A DNA stretch of 64,000 nucleotides, from the NCBI GenBank assembly GCA_022495995.1, contig JAFEMH010000078.1, positions 744,001-808,000 of the forward strand, given 5' to 3'. Numbering within the stretch: the first letter of the stretch is position 1; each line of letters starts with the position of its first letter. The DNA comes from Adenophora triphylla var. japonica (Eukaryota > Streptophyta > Magnoliopsida > Asterales > Campanulaceae). Below, one piece after another: positions 1 through 15,000 of this stretch. A program made the position numbers and the translations under genes. Under the pieces are notes generated by a model. The model was not told where the DNA came from. It was given only the letters and a program-made list of their open reading frames with translations, and did no database searches.

Positions 1-20
1 TTCGCAAAACATTAACTGAC

Positions 21-3000
21 CTGCTTAACAGCCTTGGGAGCACGCCCATAATGATGAAATACTAGTTGAAGAAGACTAGGTTTCTGCCAAAAATAAAAAT
101 AACACAAAAGAAGAAAATGCAAAATCAACTGTCAGCCAGAAAAATTAAAAAAAAAAAGTAAAAAGTACTGCCTACGCCCCAAATGAGTGTCCATTTTTTT
201 CTTGATCAAGAACAAAAATGGACATTCATTTTAGGACGGAGGGAGTAACTTTTAATCTTTGAGTTCTTGGGAATTGTCTACACAGGCACACCTTGGTACA
301 TAAAGAAAAATACAAAGAAATTTGGCGCTGCGCTTGGGAAAATGACATAGAGGAATCACTTTGAGAATCAGCATATGCACCCTTTGAAGAGTCATTCTCA
401 GAAGTTCCTGCCTCTGTTTGAGAACCACTAATTGATGTTTCCTGGCTACCTGTCTGAACAGATTAAAGAACGGGACAAGACAAGAGTCAATAAATAGACA
501 ATGGAAGCATATCTCAACATGTTCCACCTGAAATTAGGAATTGGAGGTCAAAGAATTAGAGGTATACTTCCTAGTTTTATAGTGTCACTAAAAAGGATTT
601 TGCAACCATTAACTGATTCATATATGCAAGCTCAGAAATTTGCAAAAAAGATTGACTTATTTTCCTGAAAAATTGTGGAGTAACGGTGAGGTTCTAATAA
701 TTACTCTCTCTGTCTTGGAAAGATAGTCCCACTTTGACTTTGGTGGTCAACTTGATTGAATTTGAACAAAAGTTTATAAAAAATAGATAATGAAATTTTA
801 AAAGTTGTTATTGATAGTATTTTCAATGGTGCATCAATCACAACATTTAAAATTTCATTATGATAATTAATCTATCATAAACTTTAGGTCAAATTTAATC
901 AAGTTGACCAACAAAGTCAAAGTGTGTTTATCTTCTCGGTGCGGAAGGAGAAGATACTGAGCAAAAGACAGTTCCAATACCTATCAAGTAAAGGCGAACT
1001 TTAACACTTGCTCACAAAAAGATGGATCGTTGAATATCGTAAATTATTATCACAACTTGGTGTTGGTGATAGGGGCTTATTGGACGGACAGGCAATAAGT
1101 CATTGGTCATTGGCCAATTCTCATAGCCATGTAATGGACAATGCCGTGTCACTCAATTTGATAAATAGAAAAAATGATGTTGATTAGCAGAAAAAAGTGG
1201 TCACTGGTGAAGCCACCTTATGTCTTAAGTGGTTATTGACCCCCTTTGGTTTTTAAGTTGCCAATTTGATGCCTTCAGGTTTAGAAATGATTACTTTTTT
1301 ATATCACAACAAAATATACACATACACACACTTATATAGGAGTATATGTATACCCTAGGTTTGAAAAGAAACTGCACTATATATAAATTTTGACCCCCCA
1401 TTTGAACAGTATTCATATATTAATCAACAGGTTCAGAATAATTATATCACAAGATATCTGCGGAAACTAAAATCAAATCTACAACCGAAAAGTCAAGTCT
1501 TTCGACCTCCCTCCTAGACAATTCTGTCATATGACCTATAAAATATAAGTTAGGTATCTACAACATTGGTGTTTTTGGTCCTCTTAATAATTTTTTGAAA
1601 GCATAGGCACAAAAGAAACATTAGAAACTGCGCAGAATTTTAAGGCACAAAAAAACTCTTAGCAACATGACCCAAAGATTACACAAACGTATATAAACAG
1701 TGAAACCATGATAAATCAGCAGCAAAAAAAAGTTTCATTCTAACAGGAATTAACAAGATGATACTACCAAACAACGATACATACATTACCCAGGTATACC
1801 ATGCATGGGAGACATGATAAAGAATATCAATGGGCAAATGCTTGAGAGGCATAAAAGACAAACCTCTCCTTCTGTTCTTTGCTCAAGATCTGATGCATGC
1901 CTATCAACAGCTGACAGTAACATATTTGATGCAAAATCCTCAATATTCTCTGCGATGTAGCTTATCACATAAAGTTTGTTTGAAACCTGACCAACAAATG
2001 GAACACAAATTTAAGATACTAGTGCTTAAAAGCATGTATGATCCTTGTTCTCAAGGATAAATTATTGCTTCAACCGGCAGTCATCAACAGCTCAAATTAA
2101 TTAATTGGATGAGCCTAAACTCTAAGTTGCATACCAGCCGGATAGCTTTTGCACGGATATCATCTCTCGTATGGACAGAACACTGCAATTTGGAGAATTG
2201 TGGATCAGGACAAGCAACTTCAGAAGTAAAATAAAAATGTGTCTATAACTGGGTTTGCTTATTTCATAAAATAATTAATCAAGTTCAGGGTCCAGCTAAG
2301 ATAACAAGTTAAAATGAAGGGCAAATTGCAATTTGGTTACCTATGTTTGTGTCACTGTTGCAATTTGGTTCCAACATTGAAAAAGTTGCAATCTGATTCC
2401 TAACATTGACATTTAGTTGCTAATTGGTGTAAAATTTTACGAAATGTTAGTTTTTTTACAAAATCCAAGTCATGCGCCGTGCACTTGAATTTTTAAGAGT
2501 CATAATGGTCATTTCATATTCATTTCAACCCCAACACCACCGACCGCTACCACTAATAGCACCATAGTCACCACCACTCACTAATTTACGTGTTTTTTTA
2601 ATTAATTTATATTTTTGGATCGTTTTTTTTTTAACCAAATGTTATAAAGCTAAATCATTTTGATGTTAAAGATTAACTTATTCCTTTTTCCCCTGTGAAA
2701 TGATTAGCATGCCCCTTAAAAAGTTATTTACATGGCACATGACTTTAATTCCGTCAAAAAATTAACAATTTGTTAGTTTTTATACCATTTTGCAACAAAA
2801 TGTCAATGTTAGGAATCGACTTACAACTTTTTCAATGTTGGGAATCAAATTGCAAAACGTATACAAACATAGGTAACCGAATTGCAATTTGCCCTAAAAT
2901 GAATATTAATGAAAATGTTTGAATGATGCAAACCACTTGAGTCATAAGGTGGAAGGCCCTACTGGATGGACCCTGCATATCCTACCACTGATATTATGTA

Positions 3001-6000
3001 GATCCTACTTGGTTGAAGGCTCTTCCATCTCCCATCAATGATATTGTGCAGGTGTTTGGTTTAACTCCAATAAACAACTGATGATTCATTGAACTCTAAT
3101 CAAGACACCTTCAATTCAAGCTTTTCAAGTTCACTATGACAAGGGGACACTGTAAAGGGAACCTGCCCTGCACCGCCCCACACCTTGTAGGATGAGGAAA
3201 AGGAAACTGGAAAATAGGGATGGGCAAGGAGCAGGATAAGTTTTTCATAATGGTAACTTACCATTGAGACGATTCAACGTGGAATGGTACACTACAATTT
3301 GAAATACTACTATACTGAATGTCATGAGTAGAAATTTTAGTCATTAAAAAACCTGTCAATTGATTTTGCTACCGCAAACATCCTACCTGTATAGATGTTG
3401 AGAGCTGTTGATTTATTTGAGGCATCTCTTTGCACTTGTAATTTAAGAATTTTTCACTAACTATTAGAATATTTTTGGCCATTTAGTTTCTAGTATAATA
3501 GTATTGACCAAAAAAATCAAAAACTGCACTCATTCTAAAATGGTGCCAAATAGTGTTCAAAACCACACCTTTGTAACATGGTCCCTACTCCCTACCCAGC
3601 TGTCTCAAATCTCAATAAAATAAGATATTTTCATCCTCACATGGAGGTGCTGAATCGACAGAAAACGCCCAAAAAATAAGAATCAGACCATTACAAATGT
3701 GATAAATCATGCCAAGAATGAAGATTAGCCGATTACCAGAGTTCAAATACAAGAAATAAAAGGCTGAACAGCATATCAAATCAAAGAGAGTAACAAGCAT
3801 TCTACAGGAATGTATTCCAGCAATGAATTTCCCATAACAAAAATACCTTCAAAGCAATATCTAAGCAGGCCTGGCGATTCTGCGGACGACCCAAGATCAA
3901 GCTCCACAAAGAACCAAGACCCTGTGTGACGCGATCACACTCACGAACAGCATTGTCACTGTTGTCCGAGCAGCATATATCATCCAGCAACTTCAAAGCA
4001 GAATCGGGTAGAAATGGAGCTTCACCAAAAAGTCGACTAAAAGACTTGTCAGTTGCTGGTAAAGCATCTAGTAAAGATTTTGCCTACAACAAACAAGCAG
4101 GCATACATAAAGTCTCGACCTTTCCAGAAATCTAAAATACTAGCTAAAATGAGGAACATACCACTCCCAGAAGGAAATTTTCATATAAATCGCGAACAAC
4201 TGAAGTGTCATGCGAATCTGTTACCACAAGTGAATGCAAATGGTAGAGGACATGCATCACAAGCTCGTGTCCCTGGTGAAGATAGCAATTTAATCATCAG
4301 ATGAAATCGCAGGATAACTAACAGCCGAAGAAGCTTTTTTTATTTTTGGCATGCATTTACATGAAGGGTTCTAAAGTTGATGTCCAGTCTAAAGTCATCT
4401 TAAACGTAGACATAAAACCATCTGACTTCATAACCTAATTCGGCCTAAAACACTCATGCAAGGTAAAAGGGGTTATCAAGAGTCGATGATTATAGTCCCC
4501 AATTCATAGCCAGTACGGAGTTAAAGCTGATCCAATAACTAAAGGCATGTCATCAGAAGCTTGTCTAAAGATTTGAAGAGGAAACTCATATATAGTGATA
4601 GAGAGACTAAATACAATGGCAATCTCTGGACCTTGATGGACCAAAACAAATTACTGTAAAAACATCCAATTCCGATACTCGCTCCATCCCTAATCAGTGA
4701 CCAATTTTTATGTTTGTTTTTTTTTAAATTGTTCCCAAGTGATAGTTATTTTTTTGGTGAAGTTACTACATCCTCTTTTGTCAATCTTCATGTTCTGATT
4801 TGCACTTACAATCGCAGTTGTCATATGGTTGAATAGTGTTTTTTTTATATGGTTGAATAGTTAAGGGCATTTATGTATATATGCTACTATAAGTCCTTCA
4901 AAGTCAACTTTCTTAATTTTTTCCCTGAAATTCATCTAGGGACAGAGGGAGTATTATTTTATATTGCCAGTGAACTCAGTCCCATCTGACAATAGTTATT
5001 GTCTCACCACATGACTGATGTTGGTACAAACACAGAGCAACCTACGCTTGTTGCAACTTATCCATTCTATGGAACAGAGGCTGAAATAGATGATGATCAA
5101 TACCCTTTATATAATAAATTTGCCAAGTACTATTACATCTTAACGAAAATGTTAATTTTCAGGATAATATGTTAACCAGAATTCGTAAAGCAGCTCTTGT
5201 ATATTGCAATCTGCAATCGAACACAATCCTCTACATGACAGTGTGTCATTCCTATCCAGTAAAGGAGCATAGGACGACGGGCAGCTTAGTGGTGTAGAAC
5301 AACAATGATAAACTCAAGAATACCAACTACGAACCAATTACGATTATAGATGGACATGCACGACAGCAATGAGATTGAAAATGAAGATATTAACGTTTTA
5401 TTAAGTAAACCACAATACACGATGAATATAGAAGGCAAATAGATACATAACACATCTAACCTAATGAAGATCAAGACAGTGCTAAGAAAAACTATTCTTG
5501 ATATTTGTGACTTGGTCACAGTTCAGATATAGTAGCAAGAATACATCAACAACAACAACAACATTACCCCAGTGCCGCAAAGGCTCCCACCTACGGTGAG
5601 GTAAGGGGGTCAGATGTACGCAGCCTTCCCACTATATTAAAGCACAGAGAGTCTGTTTCCGGATGACCCATGATGAAAATTGCGTCGAAAATTGCATGGA
5701 CTAACTGTTGCTTCATAACAAAGAAGCGCAAACAGCTTAGTGAGCCATTTTGCTTTATTCCATCATATTCCCAAGCCAAACAATAGTGAGTCTTTGGGAA
5801 TGATTCAAAAAAAATCCCACTGCTTAATTCAACAATAAACACAATGTTCAATAAAGTATCTCATCTAGTAAACAAAACATCAAGCGCTTAACTCAGCCAA
5901 TTAATCTTACCAGCAAAGAAATTACACTCCTACCTAATTATCCTTAGAAAGATCGTCAAGATGCAAAATGGGATCCAAATGATCAAGATTCAAGAAGGAG

Positions 6001-9000
6001 AAGAAGATAGCTTCCAGTAGAGGCGAAAGGAGCATTGAAGCATAATACCTTCTGGTGTTGGTAGTCTGAAACAATATGCTTTTGTATCATCACAACTGCA
6101 TCATCATCAACACCAGTCTGTAAGAAAATAGAAGTCACTATGAGATTTTCAGCATATATCCTGGCAGACCCAAAAAACTGATATTCTGCTACAGATTAAA
6201 CTGCCAATAAAAAATTTAATCTACAAACACGCACATAGGACAACTAATGGTTTTTTTTTTGTTGTTGCAATTGTGTGTTTTAACATATGGCACTCCAAAA
6301 TTATTCACATATGAGAGACCACAGGTCTCTGAAACAATGATAAAGGGTGCAAAAAACAGAACTAGTACCAATGCAAAAACTTAAAGCTACTAATAATTTA
6401 TGCATAAGTAAATGGTTTTGCAGATAATGAAGCTTTTTGTGCTAATCAAGGTTTATTTTCAGTAAATATTCCAATATTTCTTGCAAGTGCAGCAATTTTT
6501 CGGGGCGCAGTAGAAGAACCAGTCATAGAATTGTAAAATCAGCTGAAAAGATCCCACAAAACTACTGCCCTACAACCATGATGTGAACATCTTAGTTGAT
6601 GTTAGGGAAGAAAGAGTAAATTTCAGCAGAGGAGCTTGTTATGTAACACATCACATGACTTACCAAGATGCTGAAACAACTACAAAAGTTCATGAAAGAA
6701 TGTTTTACAAGTTTCTCCAGAACAAACAATCAAGTAAAGAGAAACAGCATAATCAGAGCACACGGTGATCTAGTGAAAATATTATTTAGTAATTATGCCA
6801 TTATCTTATATAAATTATGTCTGACATACATATATACATATATGCGTGTGTGTGTGTGTGTGTCAACTGTCAAAAGACACTGATGCCCAGGTGCCAAACT
6901 AAAAAACTGTTAGTTTTCTTCCTTCACAATACTGGTGACACCCCATCGCCACCAGAAAGTTATAATCTACCATTCATAATTTTCTTCTTTCGTCCCCTTC
7001 TTCTTCTTCCCTTTTTTTTGAGAATCATTCAAGTTTAGGGATTCTTCTTGGTTTGGGGGAAAGGGGAGGGACTCAGCAAAAGAGAAATTATCCTTTTGTC
7101 CAACAGATACAATTAGGAAATCAATCCGCTAACCATTTGATGACATCTGTAAGAATTCATTGGAGGTGAAAAGAAACAGCAACAACAACAAAGCCTTAGT
7201 CCCAAAATAATTTGGGGTCGGCTAACATGAATCTTCATATGTATCATCGTGAAAGAAAAGATGAAAGAAAAAAAAGAAAAAAAAGCATGTTAAAGGAAGA
7301 AATAGGAATAAAATTTAGAAAAGGAAAAGAAGAGAAGAAAAAAGAGTGATAATAAAAGAATATACCACCCTCCGTCCCATGATAATATATAAACTTTCCT
7401 TTTTGGGCGTCCCACAATAATATATACTTTCCTAAAATGGAAAGGAATCTTTACTATTCCCTCCACTCATTCTCTCTCCTACATTATTTTAATACTCACA
7501 TCACCATTATAATTTACTATTCTCTCCACTCATTCTCTCTCCTATTTTATTTTCACACTCACAACACATTCAATATAATAATTCCTCCTTAATTCCCGTG
7601 CAAAACCCAAAAGTCTCTAAATTCCTGGGACGGAGGGAGTATATATATAAAGAAAAAAAGCTAATTTTGTTTCCTTCCGCTTCTGACTGTTCCAATTCAT
7701 CTCAAACTCTCATTAAAAAAAAAAAAAAAAAACACCAATAAGTGATCACATGTAAGCAATACATGATCTCTAAACTACCAGAAATGATTTTCAGCATGAC
7801 TTCAAAACTGCAAGCAATCTTAAGTACCATCCTAGAAGCTTTTAACATACCATGTAAACCAAAGGTCATTTTAAGAAGATGTAAACTAAAATCATTCAGA
7901 TTTTAAACCTCAAAAAAAAAAAAAAAGCAGCAAAGTTGAGCCGTGCACCAAAATAGAACCTAAAACAGATAAAATTATAAAAAATAAAGAGAAAGGATTC
8001 CTTCAGAAATAAAAGATAAAATTAAAGCTTAAAAGAAAAAAATGAGAACCATTAGAAAGATACAATTCACATCACAGGGGAAATCTAAATATAAATCTAC
8101 CTGCAGCTGCAGACGTTGGTCTGCAGGTGCAGGTAGATTTATATTTAGATACAGCGAAATAAGCTTGCTAATGCATTTACAGGAGGTGTAAAGTGAGACA
8201 AATCTCAGAGTCAAAGCGGGAGACTAAAAGAATCTCATGAAAGTCGATCTCGTAAATTCCCAAAACATATGCAAAAACAGGTAAGAAGGATGCCAGTCAG
8301 TCAGTAGCAGAAGGTGGAACAGAATACCAACTCAATAAATACAGTATATCAAACATAGATTGTTACAACGTCAAATTAATTTTAAGGTAACCTGTTCCAA
8401 ATATTTCAAGTGTACTTCGAGATTTGCCAAAAAACTCCTAAAATTTTCCCTTGGGTCCGGGCCCAATACAACAGAAAAAAAGATTTTGGTAGCGATAAAC
8501 TTGTTTTCCTTGTTAACCAAAATTATCAGCAATCTACATAAGTAAGATCTGCAAAGAATCTATAACAAGCTTATACTCTCTCAATGACAGAAAAAGTAGA
8601 GATGCGCCTATACTTGAAACAGAGAAGCCACGAGAAGACAAATAGCAACCTAATTGTGTTATTTGTAGCAATCACTTATAATTTTGTTTTATTTTTTGCC
8701 AAATTCCTGGAGCATGTGATTGGAGGAATTAGTAATACAAACAGGAAGACGTTGGACCCCTTCTATAACAAAAGTTGGTTCTGCAGCTGTCCACCTCTTC
8801 AAAGCTTGTTAGTCGGTGCAGGTTTATGAGTATATCGGTTACGTACAATTTAGCAACCTTTTTATCAGAAGTTCTGACAATATTTGGACCTTGAAAGAAC
8901 CAGCTAACAGCATCTACCGTACCATGTACAGCTTAAACGAGGGGAAACAAGAGCAGATAAAATGGTCAACAGACATCAAACTCTATCACTATCCATCTCA

Positions 9001-12000
9001 AACTTCTCCTCTGCACCAGTTGGCATATTCAGTCAAACAGAATATCATTGCCACCCTGTCTCGTTAAACGAATTGCTATGTTTTCATTTCTTATTCTACA
9101 ATCAACATGATACTGCTACATTCTAAAGAAACCATTTCTATAAAGTAAAAAAAAAAAAATCAGCATTCTAAAGAAACCATTGAAATAAGATAATATGCCT
9201 ACAATTAGAGTAAAACACTAATTGACGAATTCCTGAAGGCACTACTTCTGTTAGATCTTACACAGCTATTAATTAAAATAATCTACCCATTCACGTTCCT
9301 GATATTGCAGTGGTAGTAACCAAGTAGACTAAAAGGTTAAGCTAGATGTGCATCATGCTTTGACACTCTGCTCCGTCTAACATGCGACCAGCTCCCATAA
9401 TTAAATCAAACCGAGGAGCATAGTCAGGTGCATCACAACAAAGCTGAGCAACAAATAGTGCATAACAATTAGAAAATGCAAGCGGATTACTAGAGCCCAA
9501 GACTCTACCAGGCGAGAGTTTGTAGAGCACAACCAACTCACATGAAACCTTAGACAGATAGAGAGAAGTCCCAACAATATATGGCATGCTCCAAGAAAAA
9601 GGATCATGAAATCTAACGTTGATTTGCATAATCTAGAATAATCTGATCACTTAGCGTTATGTGCAATAATAGAAAGCAGTTTCACATATACACAATGACA
9701 TTCACACTCGGTACCCTAAAGGATATACTTTGAGATGACCAGCATGCTTGAAGAACTTCAGCTCCTAAATAGCAAGTAGATTTTTTTTTAAGAAATAGCA
9801 AGTAGAAGTTTATCAAAGTTATTTTGTGAAAATAATATTATATGTATTTTTCTATAATTAGTCTCCAAATCTAAAAACTGGATCGCACAAAACTTCCAGC
9901 AACTTATGTTTTGAGCTTCAAAAACCAACCGGTATACTGGAGATGAACTGTATAGCTAACCATCTTCATAAGCAAAGTTACCACACTGCATACCATGCTG
10001 ATGCTTGATCCTCTTGCAGTTACTTACTACTGTAGCTGCTTTTAGAAGCTCGCACAATCAATAGATCAAGTAAGGTAGCATGTGGAACATGCGCCACTGT
10101 TATTTTTTGTTTGTGTATTTAGCACTTTTTTTTGGATTAAGCTACAGTTAGAGAACAATTGGATTAAGCTACAGTTAGAGAACAATGGCATGGAAAAAAT
10201 ATATATTGCATAGAATTAGTAGGGATTTGCTCATTCTCCATGAAGTCATAGGCTCATTTACATAGATGTCACAGAGAAGACAATCAATAATCATATGTAT
10301 GTAAAGGTATCATAAGATATGATAGAAACAATAACATATCCTCCAAAAAAGGGAAGGGAAAAAGCAGTAAATTCGACAAATGTTAACCAATCGAGAGAGG
10401 AGTCGACCCCCACCTGAGCAACTAATCGAGCAAGCAATGCCATGCGCGTCTGCATATTTTCTGTCACTTGTAATTGTTTGTATGAATCAATAACTCGCCC
10501 AATGGCTAATTTTCTGATGTTTCTTTGCTGTTCCTCCGCCAGTTCAACATACAAGGGAAGTACAGGTAAATCTAAGCAGGCTTCTTCAGAGACGGATGTG
10601 TCCACAGCAGAAGGAGAAAGCTGATCAGTTTCTGGAAGATATAATGAGTAAGCCTCTTCTGTCATTACAACATCAGATGCCCCAGGTTCCACCAAATCTT
10701 GGACAACTTCATGAACAGGAGAAAGTGAAACATCTAAAGAAAAATCAGCTTCAGGATCAGGGGTAACTTCTTTAGCTTCTCTATTGACACCATCATCTTT
10801 TGGGGTGGTAAAACGATCAACTCGAGAAGACACTAAGCTTTCAGAACTGTGCAAGTCAAATTCTGTTTTGGGTACAACATGTACTGCACTTGTCACCACT
10901 GACAGTGATCCAGGCTTATTCAGTGGAATTAAGGAATCAACCTCAGCCTCCACAGGACCAGATAGAGTCACACTTGTAGTATCCTCTACAATATCCTCTG
11001 ATGGCGCTCCAACAGGTACTGCAATGCGCCGTGGATCAAGGCGCCGAGGATCCTGCAAATGTAAGATAGTTAGTTTTAATTTCCATACAAACCACATTAT
11101 TAAACAATTTTACAACATAAAGAAAATAAGTAACAATACTAGTAACTATAAGCTGGCTTATTTCACCCTTCGTGGATCACGCTTGGTATCTGCTGAAGAA
11201 GTGGTGGCTGTATCAGACAATGATGAGAAAACGTTTGAAAGTAATGGTACTTGAGGCGCAGGTATTGGAGCATGTACGAAAACCGAAGAAGTAACCGGTG
11301 CCAAAATCTGGGATGGATCGCTTGAAAGATCGCTTTGTTTAGTCACTGGGAGGTTACCAAGATTCACTAATGGAGGGGGATTCTTAGGGAGGTGCTTCAT
11401 ATTGGTTATGACAATATCAGCCAACAAGTCAGGCTGGATCTTTGATACAAGAATATCAAGTGATTCGACACCTCTTTCGCCTTCAGCGATCAAAGCACCA
11501 ATCATGGCAATCATTTGCTCAACAGGAGTCAAAGCACCATCCAACAAAGGAACCTTGGGGAATACTCCATTAACAGCATTATCCTGCCCACTGTCACTCA
11601 TTTGAACTGGTAGAGATGCATGGTTAATAGGATTATAACGAATCCTTTTGGAATCATAATTATCCGTTGGTTCTTCCAGATCCAATGGTGTAGACCTTTT
11701 CTTCGTCTGATCCCCAGAAAGAAAAACTTGATTTGGAGTTTGCTCCTCCTGGAAAACAGATATTCAAATTATTAAGGGAGCAATTGGGACAAAAGGTACA
11801 TGTGACCCAATGGTGCATCATAGAATATTGACTGCAACAAAAGATATTACTCCCTCCGCCCCTAATTGAAAGCAAATTTCACTTTAAGGGACACTAAGAA
11901 AATGTGTGCTTTATTTACATTTTAATGGCAAAGATCCACAAATATTCTTGTTGTCCACTTTCAAAACATTTAGTTTTACAATAATAGAATGAATAGAGAA

Positions 12001-15000
12001 AAAAATGGTAAAAAAGCGTTTAAGAACAAAGTTTTTTTGCAAAACTGATTCATTTTGGGACAAAAATTTCTTGAATTTGGACATTGATTTAGGGACAGAG
12101 GGAGTACATATTTAAGACTGCTTGACCTCCAACTTGAAAATCTAAACTACCTTGCTTAACCGAGCATCACGTGATGCACGCTCGCTATTTCTCAAAATTT
12201 TATCAGCTTGACGGATAGCCTGATCAGCCGCATCCCCAGCATTCATGCCTCGCAGAGCCCTGAGCAACCTATCTCTTGACTGAAAGTAAAATGAAAAGAT
12301 AAAATAAAAAGTAAGTATAAGATGCACCCAAAAGATCAGATACTGTGTTTCCAACGAACTTACATGGGCCTTTAATCTAATATTGTGCATTCAATACAAT
12401 GGTATGAAAGAAGACCTGCAGGCTTTCGTCTCTCAGAAAAGCGCAAATGACGCATCAAGGACAAATTCGAAAAACAGCAAAACCATATTTACAAATGACC
12501 GACCAGACTCTTTTCCCTTATCTTTAATGAGCAATTGGTGGTAAAGTTCATAAAAAGCTGAGGATAAAAATATGTAAACATTGGAATAAACCAAGGGAAC
12601 TTTATAGTCCCAACAAAGGGAATCATAGGCGATATAAGTTTCATATGACTGAACATTGAAGAGTAAATGTCACAAAATACCCACAGGTTAACAATTATTG
12701 GCTCTCAATGATCCAGAAAGAAAGCATCAGGCAATTTTTGCTCCACCGGCCATCTGATGCAACAGAAGTACATAAAATAGTAGGAAAATGCTAATGAGTG
12801 CCCTAAGGCTTCGTTTGGCATACGGGAATGAGTGTGTGGGAATGGATATGTAATATCTATCTAGGTATCTGAAATCCGGGAATGATATTTAATATTGTTT
12901 TACATGTCTATATCACTGATAATGTTTTTTTTTTGCTATTAAAATCAAAATCTGATACTTTCTCCGTCCCAAAATAAATGTTCAAAAAATCCTTTTTAAT
13001 CATGAAAAAATTTGAACATTTTTAAATTTGTTATTATAGAGTGGAGGGAATCATTAAAAATCCTAGTTAATATCGATAGGGAGGAAACCAACGAAAGATG
13101 GAGATTATGTATCATTGTTTCAATAAGTTCATGTATTGACTATTGCATATTTAAATTTAAATTGTGCTTTTATCTTATCTAACTTGCATGTTTATATTGG
13201 CGTAGTATTTATCATTTAACCTAATACATTTTATCTAATTGATTACTTAGGAATGGCTAAGTGATACCCACACTTCATGGTGGGATTAGGATACCCATGT
13301 ATAATGGGTATTTGATACCTATAGGAATCGAATGACCAAACCCTTATCCCATATACAAACCAAACAAAGATATGCATTACCCGGGAATAAAAAATCCATT
13401 CCCACCCCTAGATTCCCATGCACCAAACGAGGCCTAAGGGCACTTCTTAACCACCTATCTATAGAACTTATTTTGTTGGGAACCCTTCCCATTGCATTTG
13501 AAACAATCACCCATGTAGTGATGGCCATTTGTATTGCGAAATATTTCCTCAAGTAGATTATAACAAGTATCCTGAGAGCATTAGTTAGTATGACCCGAAA
13601 AACTACTCGGAAAAAAAAAAAACTTTAAAAATAGAAAATGCACAGGCAGGAAAACTACAAGCTAAACATGTAGTCACAAAATTCATAGTGTAATTTAAGG
13701 TTCACCATCTAAGACTTACAATTGTAGCAAACACGCTGGCAGTTAAAAGGAATTTTAAGTTCAATTCAGTTGAACAAGTGATTACCTCTAAAATGGGTGG
13801 ATAGGTACATCTTAAAAACCCTAGAAAGGCAGTTCTTAGAGAATACTGGACACTGGCAGTATGAACACCTTTCGATGCCTCAAAGTTAGCATGAAAATCA
13901 AGCAATACAGAGAGAACAGAATTGTAGTAGGTTGGCCTCTTCCTTGCTATGGCTGCGAGACTGCAAAAAAAAAAAAAAAAAAAAACCATATCACTTTTCA
14001 AAGCATACTTTAAGGGCCACTGCATGAATTTAAGAGCTCAATGACAAAAGGCTTGTAAGAATACTTGTTCAATTGGTTAAACAGAACAAGAACCAATGAA
14101 GCACAAAGAAATCCAACTTCCGTAAGTCTGCAGACCATATAACCTGACCAAGTCAGAATAAAAGTTTCTTGTTTCTCAAATCACATTTTCTAACTTCACC
14201 TAAACTTAGTTCCAAATACTCACAAACCGAGGAGCATCAAAGCAAAAGCCTGTGCAGAGTTTGCATTTCACTATGTTACATTCTAACAAAAATTCTTAAT
14301 CTTTCTAGTTGAACAAGGTCAATGACATCCACAGTTAAGAGAGAGTACAAGGAGTCAACGAGACCGAAGAGAAACAAAGTCACTCGCAGATTCTAAAAGG
14401 CACTCGCGTTCAAAACATCTCCCTGTTCTCTGATACAATAGCATACAAACACAAAACAGTAATGATAACAAACAATAAAACCTCAATAGATCTATAACGA
14501 ACTCCCGAGACATAATCAACTAGCAAGGGTTTGAAGTACGATTATGCAATAGATTGACACCCCCAAAACAACTTAACTTGACTGAGAAAGTAAAAACTTT
14601 TGCCCGAGAAAAAATTATAGCGGCTAGAAACTGAATATCTGACGAAGACATACGCAAATGAGGTCTTAAATGATGTGAACAATTTGGACTTAAGGGGAAA
14701 TCATGTATTCAAGAAATGATTTACATACTGCAAGGAGAATAAAATGAAAAAGCTAAAACACAAAAACGCTAATGAATTTAAAAACAATACAGTAGTGGAT
14801 CCAAAACTGACGGCAAAGTCAGGAATGACGGCACCAAAAATAATCAATAAAAAAAAAAAAGGTAATGACTACAACTACTGATAGGACACTGTCTAGGTGC
14901 ACAACTGCTGTAACGCCCTATAATAGCATGCTACGGTGCAGCAACGACCAACTCCAGTGCATATCTGAAACCAGTGCAGCAATAACGGCCTTTAAACTAG

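Noticed and set aside
8584..9067. Small plus-strand ORFs in symplekin intron 9 (8584-8829, 8816-9067)
   Set aside because: No start context, no domain and no promoter. Their presence in both copies reflects the duplication, not selection.
10784..11254. 156-residue plus-strand ORF (and its copy at 39421-39891) as a gene
   Set aside because: It is the antisense shadow of symplekin exons 8 and 9, which have strong family similarity and clean splice sites on the minus strand.
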